From positions 620,001-684,000 of the forward strand of contig JAAROD010000026.1 in NCBI GenBank assembly GCA_012274445.1: 64,000 bases of DNA, read 5' to 3'. A program made the position numbers and the translations under genes. The stretch's first letter is position 1. The number at the start of each line of letters is the position of its first letter. Positions 20,985 to 32,776 of this stretch are shown here, piece after piece. The notes beneath the pieces are model-generated. The model made no database searches. It saw only the letters and a list, made by a program, of their open reading frames with translations, and was not told where the DNA came from. The stretch is from Sclerotiophoma versabilis (Eukaryota; Ascomycota; Dothideomycetes; Pleosporales; Didymellaceae).

Positions 20985-21050
20985 TATGCCGTTGCAGGCA
21001 GTGCAGGAGAGCAGAGGTATGCCGTTCCAGGCAGTACAGGAGAGCACAAA
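20985..21050 (+). repeat. two tandem 33-bp repeats
   Basis: Copies at 20985-21017 and 21018-21050 share TATGCCGTT.CAGGCAGT.CA and GGAGAGCA with a few substitutions. They lie just past the 3' end of the broken CCCH-like gene. Confidence 0.75.
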
Positions 21051-21085
21051 GGGATCGAAACGACGACAGCGGTGCTGATAGGCAC

Positions 21086-22892
21086 TTAGCTGGTAGTGGT
21101 CGCCTCATCTTCATCGCTTGAAGAATCATCCTGCTTATCAAGACGCGACATCTTACTTGCCGTATATGTCTCCTGAACTGAGAGGACAGACGGTCCGACA
21201 GGCATAGACTCGAGCACAACACTGTCTTTCTGACCATTGTATTTGTAGGTCGTTTTGAGCTCTGGGTGCTGAGTCTGAAGAGGCACATTTGCGTGGTCGA
21301 TGGCGTCACTGACCTGGAGTTGCCGCTGAAGGACGCCCGGGTCACTGGTCCAACTCAACGTTCCTGAAGAGCTAGCCTCAGCAATTTCGCGAGCCACCCC
21401 TTGCCTTTGCCTGAGCTGTCTGTTGTCACAGGAGTGCTTGAGGATGTAGACGGCAGTGGCTGGGAGGCTAGAGCAGGAAACCTCTCAGTATCTGCGGTGC
21501 CAGGCTGACTAGCCTTCGATGTCGAGGCAGGGAAAGGACCAAGTGCAGACATAGTGCGTTCTGGCGCATAGAGAAGCGCCGGCACGTCCCTTGGTGCATG
21601 GTCATTGAAATTCCTTACCATTCTGAAGACGACAGAAGGATGGACGTTGCGGTTCTCAATGCACCAGACCAGTTGCTCAATCGTGACGGCGTGGTTGTAC
21701 GGGCACGCGTCAGGACTGTCGGCAAACTCACATGCTCGCCCCCGCGCATACATGCGCATGCAAGGGTATAGCCACTCCTCCCAACAAAGGTTGAGGTACG
21801 CCATGTCCCTTACAGCACCACCTTCAGACCGGGTCGTGAAGCCAGCAGGAGGTTTCTTGTCCCAGCGGCACCAAGGCGCCGCCCCACCGGGCCTCCGGCT
21901 AGGGGGAGAATTTTTGTTGTCTTTCGCTTCCCACAGGCCCTCCACGGCACGACGTTTGTCGCTGATAGGATCATGAGCCTGGCTGGACTGCTGAGCAGGT
22001 GGAGGCCGGGTGTTGCGGAAAGGCGGAGGCTGGGTGTTGCGGACAGGCAGAGAGGGTACGTTTTGAGTGGCAGCCCGCAGAGCGTTGGTACCTACTCGCG
22101 CTGGACCTTGTTTTTCGGTCGACGAGTCCGCATGCTTGGAGGCCCTCAACCCATCGGACACTGTCTCAGGGTCAGGTGCAGTAGAGGCGGTAGTCGCCCA
22201 GGTGGATGCGGGGGCCCGGGGCTGTGTGGAGGCAGGTGGGACAGACACGTCACGCTGAAGACGCTGGTGCAGAGAAGTACGCGAACCGCTGGGCCCTGCT
22301 ACAGCGGTTTGCGCAGGCTGTTGCTGATGCGGGGGGGGGGGGGGCGTTGGTGCTTCCCAATGTTGATTGAGACAGCCTACGAGCCAGGTTAATACTCCTG
22401 GCCTTGTCCCAGCCCTGAGAGACCACGCGCCTGCAGTCTGCAATATCCTGGTACTCAGAGCGTAGCCACTGGACCCATCGCGGTGGGGGATCTCGAGGTA
22501 GCTCTTGGGTCTCGCCATCCCACCAGGCGGTGAGCTTTTCATGGGTATCCCAAAGATACTTGTGGCCAACCTTACGTTGCTCAAGATATTTTGTGCTGCT
22601 TCTTGAGAACGGCCAGGACTTGAGGACAAGCGCCGCGAGGAGCTCAAGGCAGTGCAGGTGTGCATACACAGCTCACACACCGTTCTTCTGGGCAACGAGA
22701 GCAGGGAGATCTTCCGTGTTTGCAGCAGTACGTATCAGACGGATCTCAATCTCTCCCATTACTAGCTCTTGCTGGTCATGTGTATCGGCAGGCTCCTTAC
22801 CGATATACAGCTGCAGCAAGTCACCTTTGTGGGCATGTCTACGAGCTCTGTCGGCCCTGCAGATGCAACGTAGTCCTCTGCCGTGTGATGAT
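21086..22892 (-). pseudogene. CCCH-zinc-finger-like gene with two frame breaks
   Basis: Protein-like sequence runs over ~1.8 kb in three successive frames. An N-terminal piece contains GDLLQLYIGKEPADTHDQQE and ends at a GTGAGC donor (22676). After a possible 75-nt intron (acceptor at 22602), the next exon reads STKYLEQRKVGHKYLWDTHE and WVQWLRSEYQDIADC up to a 14-base homopolymer at 22331-22344. The frame then changes to PHQQQPAQTAVAGPSG and later holds C-x9-C-x8-C-x3-H (PCMRMYARGRACEF, DACPYNH), a CCCH-like finger. Near 21400 the frame changes once more, to an acidic Ser-rich tail ending 21086 (SSSDEDEATTTS). Either a recently broken gene or one with an assembly error at the homopolymer. The 5' start is not resolved. 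Confidence 0.5.
22331..22344. repeat. 14-base G/C mononucleotide run
   Basis: Fourteen consecutive G on the plus strand (C on the coding strand, encoding Pro). The flanking sequence is protein-like in different frames on the two sides, so the length is off by one (or an equivalent number) relative to a continuous frame. Confidence 0.9.
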
Positions 22893-23171
22893 AGATTAGT
22901 TAGACTGTAATTCAGCACTGACTTCCTCCACTGGGCGCTCTACATGTCAGCAGAGGATGTCGGTCGTGTTGCGTGCTACGAGGACCACTGCGATGATACT
23001 GACAATGCATGACCTCCATATACGGAAGAGAGTCTGTGATGGCCGATCTGCGAAGCGTTGAAGACCTCCATAGGTGTTGTTTAGATATCAAGAGGACCGC
23101 TAGAAAGACTTGAAAGACTCCGTGCGCAGAACGTTCCTGGATATGAGGACATACGTGTATTGTCAATCTCA

Positions 23172-25837
23172 CTACCTCCTCCCTTGCGGCAGCATGCCCA
23201 GCAGCCGTTCGATCTCCACCGCTGCGCTCCCACTCGCCTTGTCTCGCAAGGTCAACAGCAACTCTCTATCCTTCGCCTTGTGTGCCTCCTCGCCTGCCTT
23301 GACCAGTAGTCCGCACTTGACCCACATATCCACCCGCTCACTCACGGTAAGACTCGTGCACTTTGGAACGAATATCGAGGCAACTCTTGCGTTGCCCGCG
23401 GCAAGTACCTCGTTGAAGAACGGCTCCCACCCAATTGGGCTCTTCTTCTGCTTCGCCCATTCTTCAATCTCGACCCACAGCCGCGCCGCAACGAGCGCGC
23501 GGAGCCGGATCCATGTGTACGTCTTCTCGGGTATCTTGAACTCGTTGACGACTTTCTGGGCACGCTTTGTGTGGCTGAGCTTGATGAGGTTGAAAATGGT
23601 GTCATTAGCACTCAGACCGACGAGGTTGACGCCGGCGGAGGCTTGGTTGGGGATGTCGCGCGCATTGGACAGGTCTTTCTCGAACTGTGTCTGCATTTGG
23701 AGGAGCTTCTGGGCTTCATCGATGGTGGACCGGGTGAAGACTGCAGGTGCGTCGCGGCTGTCGGAGAGGTACTTGCTCGCAAGCTTGAGTTTGTCGAGGG
23801 ATTGAGAGAGCGAGGGTTGCGCGAGGGCAGAGGAAATCAGCAGCGCAGAGCCATCGAGACGCCGGTCGTCCTGGTAGTACAGATCCTTCAGCAGATCAGT
23901 GTCCTGGTCGCGCGCTGACGATTCGACGAGTGCGGTGGCGACAGGGCGCGAGTTGATGACGCGGAAGAAAGACGCGAGCGGCAGTTTCTTGCGCAGGTGC
24001 AGCAGGACGTGGAAGATGAGGTCTGTGTCGCCAGACTCGATGGCCTTGTCGAGCGCGATGGTGTCTTCTTTCATACTGAGAAGAAGGGGGACTTGTTTGC
24101 CTGCTCGAGGCTCGTGATCGAGGAGCGAGGTAGCCAGGCGGATGCGACCTTCATCGTAGGCAGCGCGTGCAATTTCTTCGAAGGAGACGCCAGGTTTGCC
24201 GGCGAGCTTCTTGACGATGAGGTTGCAGATTTCCTCCTCTGGATCGGTAGAGACGCGGACTTTCTGCTGGGCCCAGTGGCCGTGGATATGGCTGGCCGGC
24301 AGGTGCAGGTAGTCGGCCACGCGTAGGGCAAGGAGGTATTCATTGCGGTTGGTGAGGCGCTCGATAAGCTTCTCAGGCGTCATCCGCCGGTACTGGTCGT
24401 AGCTCAGCGGCAGACCAATCTCGTAGAAGCGCACGGCGTTCAGGACTCGAAGGGTGTCGCAGGTGTCGACGAAGTCGTCTGATGAGTAGAGATCGAGGAC
24501 CGACTTGCCGTAAGAGGCCGCCTTGAGAAGCGACTTCTGCCAGTGGATGTTGTACTCATGTGCGGCAGCTTTGATGCAGGCATCCACGGCCTCAGCCAGG
24601 TTTGGCCGGATCAGCTGGATAAGGTCGTCAGCTTTGGGGCTCTTCTGCTCCAGCAACGACGATGCTTCGAGTAGATTCGCAGCAGGCGATTCAGACCCCA
24701 GACGGAACACCTCGACCGTCTCATCCGGCACCTTCTGGATGAACTCGCAGACGTCGTTGGTCAGCAGCCGTATGCCGTCGACATCAGGCAGCAGATGCAC
24801 CCATGTGTCGTAGTAGAACTTGGTGGCAGCGCTCCTCGGACCAATCAGATGCACCTCGTCTTCCCAGGCCAGCGCAACAGCATTGGAGCCGCACCATTGC
24901 ATGTCCTTGGGCACTGTCTTGACGCGGCTGTCGTACTCGCTGAGCTTCTCGCTCCAGTCGCCGCTGACAACCCAGACCTTGCCGTCATCTGTGTAGAATG
25001 CAAGGAATTCGCCGCGCGGGCTGACGCTGATGTGTCTGAAAGGGCCGGCATCGAAGTTGCGGTCCTCGGCCTCGGTTGCGTCGACGACATACAGGGTGCT
25101 GCCAATGGCAAGGATGACCTCGACAGAGCGTGAGAGGGAGTACGCGGGCGGTATGATGTTCCAGGACACGACGGGCTCGGTGGGCGGTATGGCGAGCAGC
25201 TTGGGGCGTGGTTCGGTGTACGAGGCGACAGAGATGAGGTGGTTGTTGCCGAGCAGTGCAACGAAGCCCGTGTTGTAGAAGCGGCAGGAGACGACGCCGT
25301 GCTGGTCCGAGTCCTAGGATTGTAAGTCTGTGCAAGAGCAGAAGAAGGCGGCGCGTACATGGCCCAGCGTGAAGGGTGCGAAGTCGCCTTGCAGGTCGTA
25401 GTAGCAGCGCACGGTGCCGTCCTCGGTGACGACAAGCAGTTTCTCGTCCTCTGACCAGCCGAGGCCCTTGATCGTGCCTTTGTCCCACTGTAGACGTCAG
25501 CCTGGCGCAGATGGTATTCGACGCGCTATCGTACGTTGATGCTCCGGATCAGCTTGCCGGCGCAGCTGTATACATCGATGCTGGACTTGGCGACACCAGG
25601 CCCTCTGTATGTGTGCAGCTTTGCTTCATCGCGGTAGACGGCTGTGAGTTGTCAGCACATGCCCGTTGTCTCTGCATGGGCGCGAGCTGCATACCTACCT
25701 ACTGCACCACTGTACGGAGCCCCCACCACATTGTAGTTCTCGAGCTCGAGGTCCTGGTCGAACACGGCCGTATACAGCTGGATTTTGCGGTAGAACTTGT
25801 CGCCGACCTTCTCCCAGTTGGCAGTTGGCTTGGACAT
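23172..25837 (-). CDS. VPS16: Vps16, HOPS/CORVET tethering-complex subunit
   Basis: Four exons, 25837-25699, 25641-25535, 25487-25359 and 25313-23172, give 838 aa. Introns of 57, 47 and 45 nt have GTAGGT, GTACGA and GTACGC donors, and all phases close. The N-terminal ~420 residues are the Vps16 beta-propeller part (MSKPTANWEKVGDKFYRK, WDKGTIKGLGWSEDEKLLVV, FYDTWVHLLPDVDGIRLLT-type text). The C-terminal part is the alpha-solenoid with AAYDEGRIRLATSLLDHEP, DLIFHVLLHLRKKLP and AKDRELLLTLRDKASG. Length matches family members (~800-840). Vps16 is a core subunit that binds Vps33 and acts in endosome-vacuole fusion. It forms the right border of the gene-poor island. Confidence 0.95.
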
Positions 25838-26111
25838 GGTTACCGGCCTATCATGGCGTTATGGCTGCTGGGTGCCCTGGAGACGATGCGCGACCGGAGG
25901 TGTGAGGTCAAGGCCGCCGTCTGTGCTCAAGCTTGCATTTCAGCCACGCCATCCTGTACCTGCATGACATCTGGCACATCATTGATTGGAGCTACATAAA
26001 CTACATACTAATTAGACTGACCAAAACCCAACGCCGTCGCTGCATGCATTCATAGCCATTTTCCAATCCAGGCTTAATCCAGGCTTAATCCAAGGGTATC
26101 CAATTCAAGTA

Positions 26112-27927
26112 CTAATGTCCGCCCTGATCATACCCAATGGCGTGTGCAAAAGCATCTCGGACACCAAACCGGTCAACGTCAGTGCCCACCTTCTTGCGGA
26201 ACATTCCAAGGTCGCTCAAGAAAGCCTGAGCCAAGTCGTGCAGCTCCTGCGCCTGCTCATCGTGCTGATCGCCCTCGTCGAAGCCAGAGTCCGATCCATC
26301 ATCACTGCCATCTGCATCAGATTGCTCCTTCGCATCGCCGTCCATCCAGTCATCACGCTCGAAGTCTGGTGTGCCCACGGACCTTGGTGGAGGCAGCACA
26401 ATAGGGTTCTTGAGTTCTCCCACGGCGAGGGCAAGATGGCGGCGCAGAGTGTCGATCTCAGCACGCAGTTGGGTGTTTGCCGGACGTAGCTCCTCCACCT
26501 CAGATGTGAGAGCCTTGATCTTCGCGGCCGAGACTTGGCGGTTCTCTTCCATCAACCTGTGCATCATCGACACCTGTCGCTGGTACTCTTCGAGCTCCGT
26601 GGCCTCTTCCCTCTTGCGCTGACTGGCCGCGTTAACGCTGATCTGCAGACTGCGGATCTGCTCTGACATCTCGGCGATCTGGGCGTCTCGCTGAGCGGCA
26701 GACATGCAGTCTTGGTTCACAGAGGCACGAGTGCGGATGCGCTTGGCCTGGTCCGCGTAGCGCAGTGTAGACAGAGTCTCTTCGTAGTCGGCCGGCGCAA
26801 TGCATGCAACCATGGCCGTCTTGGAGTTACCACCAAGCGAGTCTCTAAGCAGCCATGTCAGGACAGAGTCGCGGTAGGGGATGATTTGTCGCGGCTTCCT
26901 GCTCTTGTTGTCCTGCCCACGTGCTGCAAGCGCATTGATGACGCGACCCAGAGTACTGAGTGACTTGTTGATCTGCCCACCCTCCTTCAGCTGCTGGCCG
27001 GTAGCCTGGGTGGACTTGGCGCGCTCTGAGCCAGCCAAATCGACGAGGCGCATACGGGCTGTGCGCTCGATGGTCTCGTCAGAGGTGATGGAGTGGGTGA
27101 TCTGCTTCAGGCGAATTGTAAACACGGCATGGGAGCGGGAAGACGTGTCGTTCATCTTGGTGGCTGCCACTGTCCGGCTCTGGGTATGATGGTTAGTACA
27201 GGTAGGGTGACAGGCAATGGCCATACATACGTTGTCGCCCTTTCGCAGATGTTCAGCAATCTCTGCATAGTTCTTCACCTCCTCCTCTCGCAGTCCTTGC
27301 ACGTAGACACCGTCCTTTGGGCTCTCGCGAATCTTGAGGTAGACGGGCGGTATTGTCGGGGCAACGAGCAGATCGCGGACGTGCTCGTTGTACACTTCAA
27401 AGTAGGAGACCTGGACGTGGTAGGTTGTGTCTGGTTTCGGCTCGTGTTGGATGCGATCGAACAGCTCCTCGCACGTGCGCCGAATCAGACCGGGGTTGTC
27501 GTCGGTGCCCATCATGGTGTAGCTCTTGCCTGAGCCTGTCTGGCCGTAGGCGAAGATGCATGTGTGGTAGCCGCCGAAGTTGTGGTCGAGGAACTCTTCG
27601 CCGAAGGACTTGTAGACATCCTCTTGGGTGGCGTAGTGCGGGTCGCTCTCGTCGTGCGACCAGAAGGAGCGGTCGAAGGTGAACTCCTTGTCTTCGACGA
27701 GCGACCTGCGCTGGTCGTCCGGGTCGGCTTCGGGGGCGAGCAGGGTCGTCTTCTCGGTTGCTGGGTCCATGCGGATCAGGCACTTGGTGCCCTTGTCCCT
27801 CTCTGCAGCGCGTTAGTCCTGGAGGCGCCTGCTCCACACACGGCCGGCACATACCTCGCTTCAGAAAGGTCCTGCATCGCACGACGACCTTGATGTTGCC
27901 GGGGTCGTCCTGCGCGGGCGGGGCCAT
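26112..27927 (-). CDS. short kinesin-3 family motor (NcKin3-like), 570 aa
   Basis: Exons 27927-27855, 27802-27231 and 27179-26112. Introns are 52 and 51 nt; the second is a multiple of three without a stop, so it could be mistaken for coding. The start MAPPAQDDPGNIKVVVRCR precedes strand 1 of the motor; in-frame ATGs at 28002 and 28083 are alternatives. Motor motifs: P-loop YGQTGSGKS (about 110-118), switch I NDTSSRSH, switch II VDLAGSERA, and LGGNSKTAMVACI. MMGTDDNPGLIRR and the SRTVAATKMN block are of kinesin-3 type. A coiled coil (about 380-470) follows, then an acidic tail with GSDDGSDSGFDEGDQHDE. The long cargo region, FHA and PH domains of UncA/KIF1A are absent, as in the dimeric short kinesin NcKin3 of Neurospora. 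Probable organelle transport; the cargo is unknown. Confidence 0.9.
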
Positions 27928-28522
27928 GGTCGCGTATGCTTCGGCGGCGGGTGCGCGCAGCGAGGGCGCCGACGCGGTGGTGCTGTGGAAGCTGGAATAC
28001 ATTCGGCGGTCGAGTATTGCGTCTAGCAGCAGGTAGAGCTCGCCGAGTGACTGCTGCGCCCGGGCGATATATAGCAGGTGCATGGGCGCTGCGCACCTGG
28101 CGGTACCGATGGGGCTCGCACGGCCCAGCCCTTCCCTGAACCAGCAAAACGTAAACACCGCGGGCGCGTCCCGTTGCTGTGGAGCGGACAAGCGACGTCA
28201 CCGCTTGGCGTCCCGCACCGTCAATCAGAGGCCGACACGACTGCGGCAGAGGGAACTAGACGCCGGCTGCGGAAGAGGAGGCTCTTGACGCGAGACGCTG
28301 TCGAGGGTGCAGCTGTCTTGATGCAGGGTCGTGACTGCCTTTTTTCCGGGAGCGACCGCGCATTCCTGGAGGTGCTGGGACGGAAATTTTCCCACATGGC
28401 AGGCGCACCTTCGAGCTGTCGCTGCAAAATTAGACTGGCTCTCCACACCATGCCTCGAACATGACCTTGGAATGCATTTGCATTCGCTTAGCTAAACAGC
28501 ATCTCTGACCACGCTCTTAGAC
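27928..28522. promoter_or_regulatory. divergent promoter region, kinesin-3 / TRM3
   Basis: 595 bp between two divergent start codons. The side next to the kinesin is GC-rich and stays open in frame with it (possible N-terminal extension from 28002). No specific site was identified. Confidence 0.35.
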
Positions 28523-31500
28523 ATGGACGACGCCATTCTTTACATGGGCGATGAGCTGAAGCTCAAGGCGTTCGAGCTTAATTGGGCAAAATTGGAAGCA
28601 GCGACCACGCACTTGGATCTTGATGCACTAAGACTGTGTGTCCGACTGCTGCCCGAGTCCGTACCAGACAAACACAGCGAGCTCCATGAGAAGCTTAGAG
28701 ATTTTCTCTTGTACCGGCTACTGGACGAACCGCAAGACTCGGAGCACCTGTATCAGTTGGCCGAAGCATGTACCAGCAACCCATCGTTTGCCTTTCTACT
28801 CTTCACGACAATACATCAGGATCTGGGAGAGGCTGCTGCGCTCCTCAATGCACGCAGACAAGGATCCAATCACAGTGTCCCGGATGTGTCTGCGGAAGAG
28901 CACGTACGCCGAACTGCAGCATTCATAGCGTTCCTCAGGTGTTCCTTCTGGCTACCCCTGAACAGCTTGCATGTCATTTCACCCGGTCTTCCTGGACTAG
29001 TAGTATCTTTTATTGGGATAGAGGGCCTGACTGAAGCTGCACTCGACGCAGTGTCGGCGCTCTTGTCACTCTCTAGTCGTCGTCGTCAGGAACCAATCCA
29101 CATCGCCGACCCTGGATCTGAGGTGCCCTGGGGCGCACTGGACTCTGCATCAGGAAGGTTTGTCCTCTGTCAACCACTCATCGACCAGTCTCTCTGGATC
29201 CATTTCAAATCTCTCAGCCCTGCACATTTCGATACCAAGTCAAGCAAATTGTTCAAGGTCTGGTTCCAATGGATCTCTCAAGCAGTCACCGAAGGCCTCG
29301 ACCCAGAAGGTGTTTATGAAGATTTATACTGGGACAGAGTGAGGACTGGGCTGCTCACTGGATTTGCTGATCAGCGCAAATATTGCCTCGGCATTATTCG
29401 CGCTTCTCTGCTGGCTGCACAGAGAAATGTCAACACGCATACTATGCGCATGCAAGTCGAAAAGCGAGACATCTACATCAAGGCCTACGATCGTTATTTC
29501 ATCCTCTACGAAACTATTGTCCTCGATCGCTATGCAAACCAGATCGAAGCTTGTCTTCGTGAGCTGTCGGCACTGTTCGGCTCTCAATCAGTCGTCACTG
29601 CGTTTATGGCAACGACTTTGCTGTCATCAGGACTGGACCCTCAAGTCCAAGAAGGCATCCGCAAGATCATTGGTAACTGGTATTTTGGCTTTATGAGTGG
29701 CAGTGAGAGTCCCCTTTCGAAAGACTCGGAATCCTTGGCACAGCACACAAGCTTCCTTATCAGTGGCTTCTTGCCATGGGCGACTCAGGGCAGCTTGTTC
29801 ACTTCTACGTTGAGAGCGACCCGCACAGGCACCGAGTGCGTCCATGGTGCTGCCCTTGTCAAACTCATCGCTCGCTTTGTTACATCGAATTTTTCATATA
29901 GAGAACACCGCGGAGAATTGCTTGCCTCGGTGTTGCATTTCGTTCTTGATGCGGGAGGGAAGCTGTTCCAGATGTCGACTCTCTATTTGCTGGAAGGACT
30001 GATCCGAGGCTACGACACAGCCGCCCAACACGGTGGTAAGTCTTGCATAGTGTTTGCCATCTGAGGCGTCGACGAAGCACTCTAGACAACTGTGCTGTAA
30101 CAATCTGGTCGACGAGCTTCCTATCCCATTACAGGCATCGCTGACTTTTGAACAGCAGGGCCAGACCTGCTCACACAGCGAGAGATAGAGATCATCCTCC
30201 GCATCTCAAGGACTCCTGGGCTTCCGGAGATTGCCAGCGACCTGTACAAGGTCTATTGTAAGCGACTATGCGAATCCGCTGTTTCCAATCTCGACTTGAA
30301 CTCGATTCCTGGTTATACTGCGCTAGACGCCAAGGTACAAGAGCTCAACAGAATTGACAAAGAACTCCAGCCGCAAGCCACGGCAATCTCGACGAACAAC
30401 GACTTGACCTCTCTATCAGAATTCCTACAGAAACTGCGAGAGTCCAAATATGCGTCCATTCAAGGCCCCGCTTACGCAACAGCATGCGCGCAGCTCGTAG
30501 CTTACGTTGATAAAGCCGAGCTATCATCAATTGATTCTGGTGAGCTCCACACTGCGCTGGACGCCATGTGGGAAGAAGCAGACCGCCGAGAATTCAACAG
30601 ATCGGTCGCTGTGCATTTGCCAACTTTGCTCTTCCACCCCACTTGCATCCAGATCTGCTTACGAGAACTCGCACATACCTCGGAGGACGCCTCAGAAAAC
30701 AGCCTTCAAGCCCTGCTGAAGAAAGCGGTACGGACTCTGCAACGGCTCTCAGAAGGTAGGTCGTACATTCTCGCGAGTTTCGCGACTTCGTTACGCAAGG
30801 CTGCCTTATCACACCCATCTATCATTGAGGCCCTCCCTTACGAAGACGTCATACTGCGGTTCGTGAATCATCCGCCGGCCGCAAAAGCAGAGTTCCTGTT
30901 CGAGGTAGCTGCAGCACAAAAGCTTCAACACTATATACCCCATCGCGACTACGCTTCGTACTACGGTCAACGCGAGTGGCACGCCTACGCTGCATGGATC
31001 GACCTCTTGAACCGTTTCCCGAGAGAGCAGAAGCACGTTGCAAAACGCATATTCGACGACCTGCTCGAACCTTGGGCTAGCCAAAAGGGTTCAGTACCCG
31101 TCAAAAGCAAGTGGAAGGATGTTTTTCAGTTACAAACCATGCTTGTACTTGTTGAACACTGCGTTTCAGAGGCTGATGCGGACGCATATCTCGACAAATT
31201 TATGCATGCTTTGACTGTGGAGCAATGGCCGCGCTACCGCTTCGTCCTCGAATGGATCGTCGCTCGCATCTATTTCCATTACCCTGCCAAATCTGACCGC
31301 ATTTTGAAAGATCTCGCCCACCTCGACGAGAGCAGTCCGATCCACATCGCTTCTCTGACGAAGCTTGCAGTCCTCACTGCACCCTTCCTCGATTCTGAGA
31401 AGTTCGCAACGAATCTCATAGTTCAACTCATCCCCTTCTCGGCCAGTCAAAAGGTGCACATAAGACATGAGGCCCACCTCTCTTTCCCAATGGTATTCGA

Positions 31501-32437
31501 ACTGGCTGAAAAGAAGGGTTGGGCCGGCATCACTTCGAATCCCGGTTTCTCGGTCCTCAACGCGCACATTCGCCAGACAGAAAAGTTTAAAACCGCAGCT
31601 TGGTCCATCAGAACAATCAGGATCGATGCTGTTGCTGACTTCACACTCACTGAGATTTTCCAAGGCCAGTACCTGTACATCGAGACTCCGGAGCAGGAGC
31701 GTGTAGCGCATGAAGACCTCGTTCCTCTCTTCAAGACCAACATCAATGCCACCGTGCCACCAGCACGCATTGGCCTGGGTAGCCCGAGGGCTCAGACCGA
31801 CATCCCTGTCAACCCTAAGCCGGCAGAATATGCTCTGGATGAGGATGGTGTCAAGTCAAACTTCTATCAGACGAAGTCTGGCTTTGACTTCAACTTGCTT
31901 CTTCCAGCTGCTGGTGCGCCACACCTGCGAGATAAACAGCCGGCCTCAGTCATTTTGATCGCTTCGCTTATTGATAACCCCACGAATTTGGGTGGACTGT
32001 CTCGAATCTCAGAGTCCTTTGGTCTGGAAACGCTTTACATCAACGACATCAAGAAGACCAGCCACAAGGACTTCAAGGCTACCAGCGTTACTTCTGAAAA
32101 GCACCTCCCGATTAAGGAGTTGAAGGAGATGGATGTTCCGAGCTTTATCACTAGTATGAAGACGAAGGGTTACGAGGTGGTCGGTATCGAACAAACAGAT
32201 CGCAGTGGCATACTGGGCGACGAAGCCGTCGAGGGATCAAAGGATGTTGGTACGCTACCCAGACGCTGCGTGCTTGTGCTTGGAGCTGAGAAGAGCGGTA
32301 TCACCCCTGAAGTCCTGAGCGTGCTCGATCGGTGTGTGGAAATCAGGACTGTCGGCGTCACTCGAAGTTTGAACGTGCAGACTGCCGGGGGCATCGCCGT
32401 GTACGAGTGGTGGAGAGAATGGGCCGGGAAGGCTTGA
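28523..32437 (+). CDS. TRM3: tRNA (guanosine-18-2'-O)-methyltransferase Trm3 (TARBP1 family)
   Basis: Exon 1 28523-30035 and exon 2 30159-32437 give 1263 aa. The 123-nt intron has donor GTAAGT and a tandem acceptor (cagcag, 30153-30158). Either AG keeps frame and adds or drops one residue. About 1080 residues of helical-repeat-like sequence precede a C-terminal SPOUT methyltransferase domain. That domain has motif 1 LIDNPTNLGGLSRISESFG, motif 2 CVLVLGAEKSGI and motif 3 TRSLNVQTAGGIAVYEWW, the S-adenosylmethionine-binding trefoil knot. Trm3 2'-O-methylates G18 in the D-loop of several cytosolic tRNAs in yeast. Yeast Trm3 is slightly longer (about 1430). Identity rests on the complete SPOUT signature plus the large N-terminal extension. 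Confidence 0.94.
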
Positions 32438-32776
32438 AGGAGCATATGTAAGAGGAGACACGGTCTGTCGCTTGAGAAACCATGGAATATGTTGTGGGGC
32501 CTCCCGCGGCCTGCATAAAGGGTCCATACGGCGTCAGCGTATTGTGTATGTATGACATCATACTGCAGGGCTTGCACCTAACAACATAATCGAAAGCTAT
32601 CGAACAACCTCTCGAAATCTTCGTATTCATATCGCATATTATCGCTGGTATCGAGCTCGACGGTGTGCCGTCAGTCGCTGAAAACTCGCGGCAAAACAAG
32701 CGTTGTAGATTGACTCACGCAGACCCTCGCCACAACAACTTCAAGCACTGTAGAATCACTTTCCAATACGAAAATA
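32438..32776. other. intergenic
   Basis: 339 bp between TRM3 and the aquaporin gene, probably the TRM3 3' UTR and aquaporin promoter. Nothing else was seen. Confidence 0.35.

Noticed and set aside
20726..21121. 131-codon plus-strand frame over the 33-bp repeats
   Set aside because: Begins with a non-ATG codon, overlaps the end of the opposite CCCH-like gene and shows no protein-like features.
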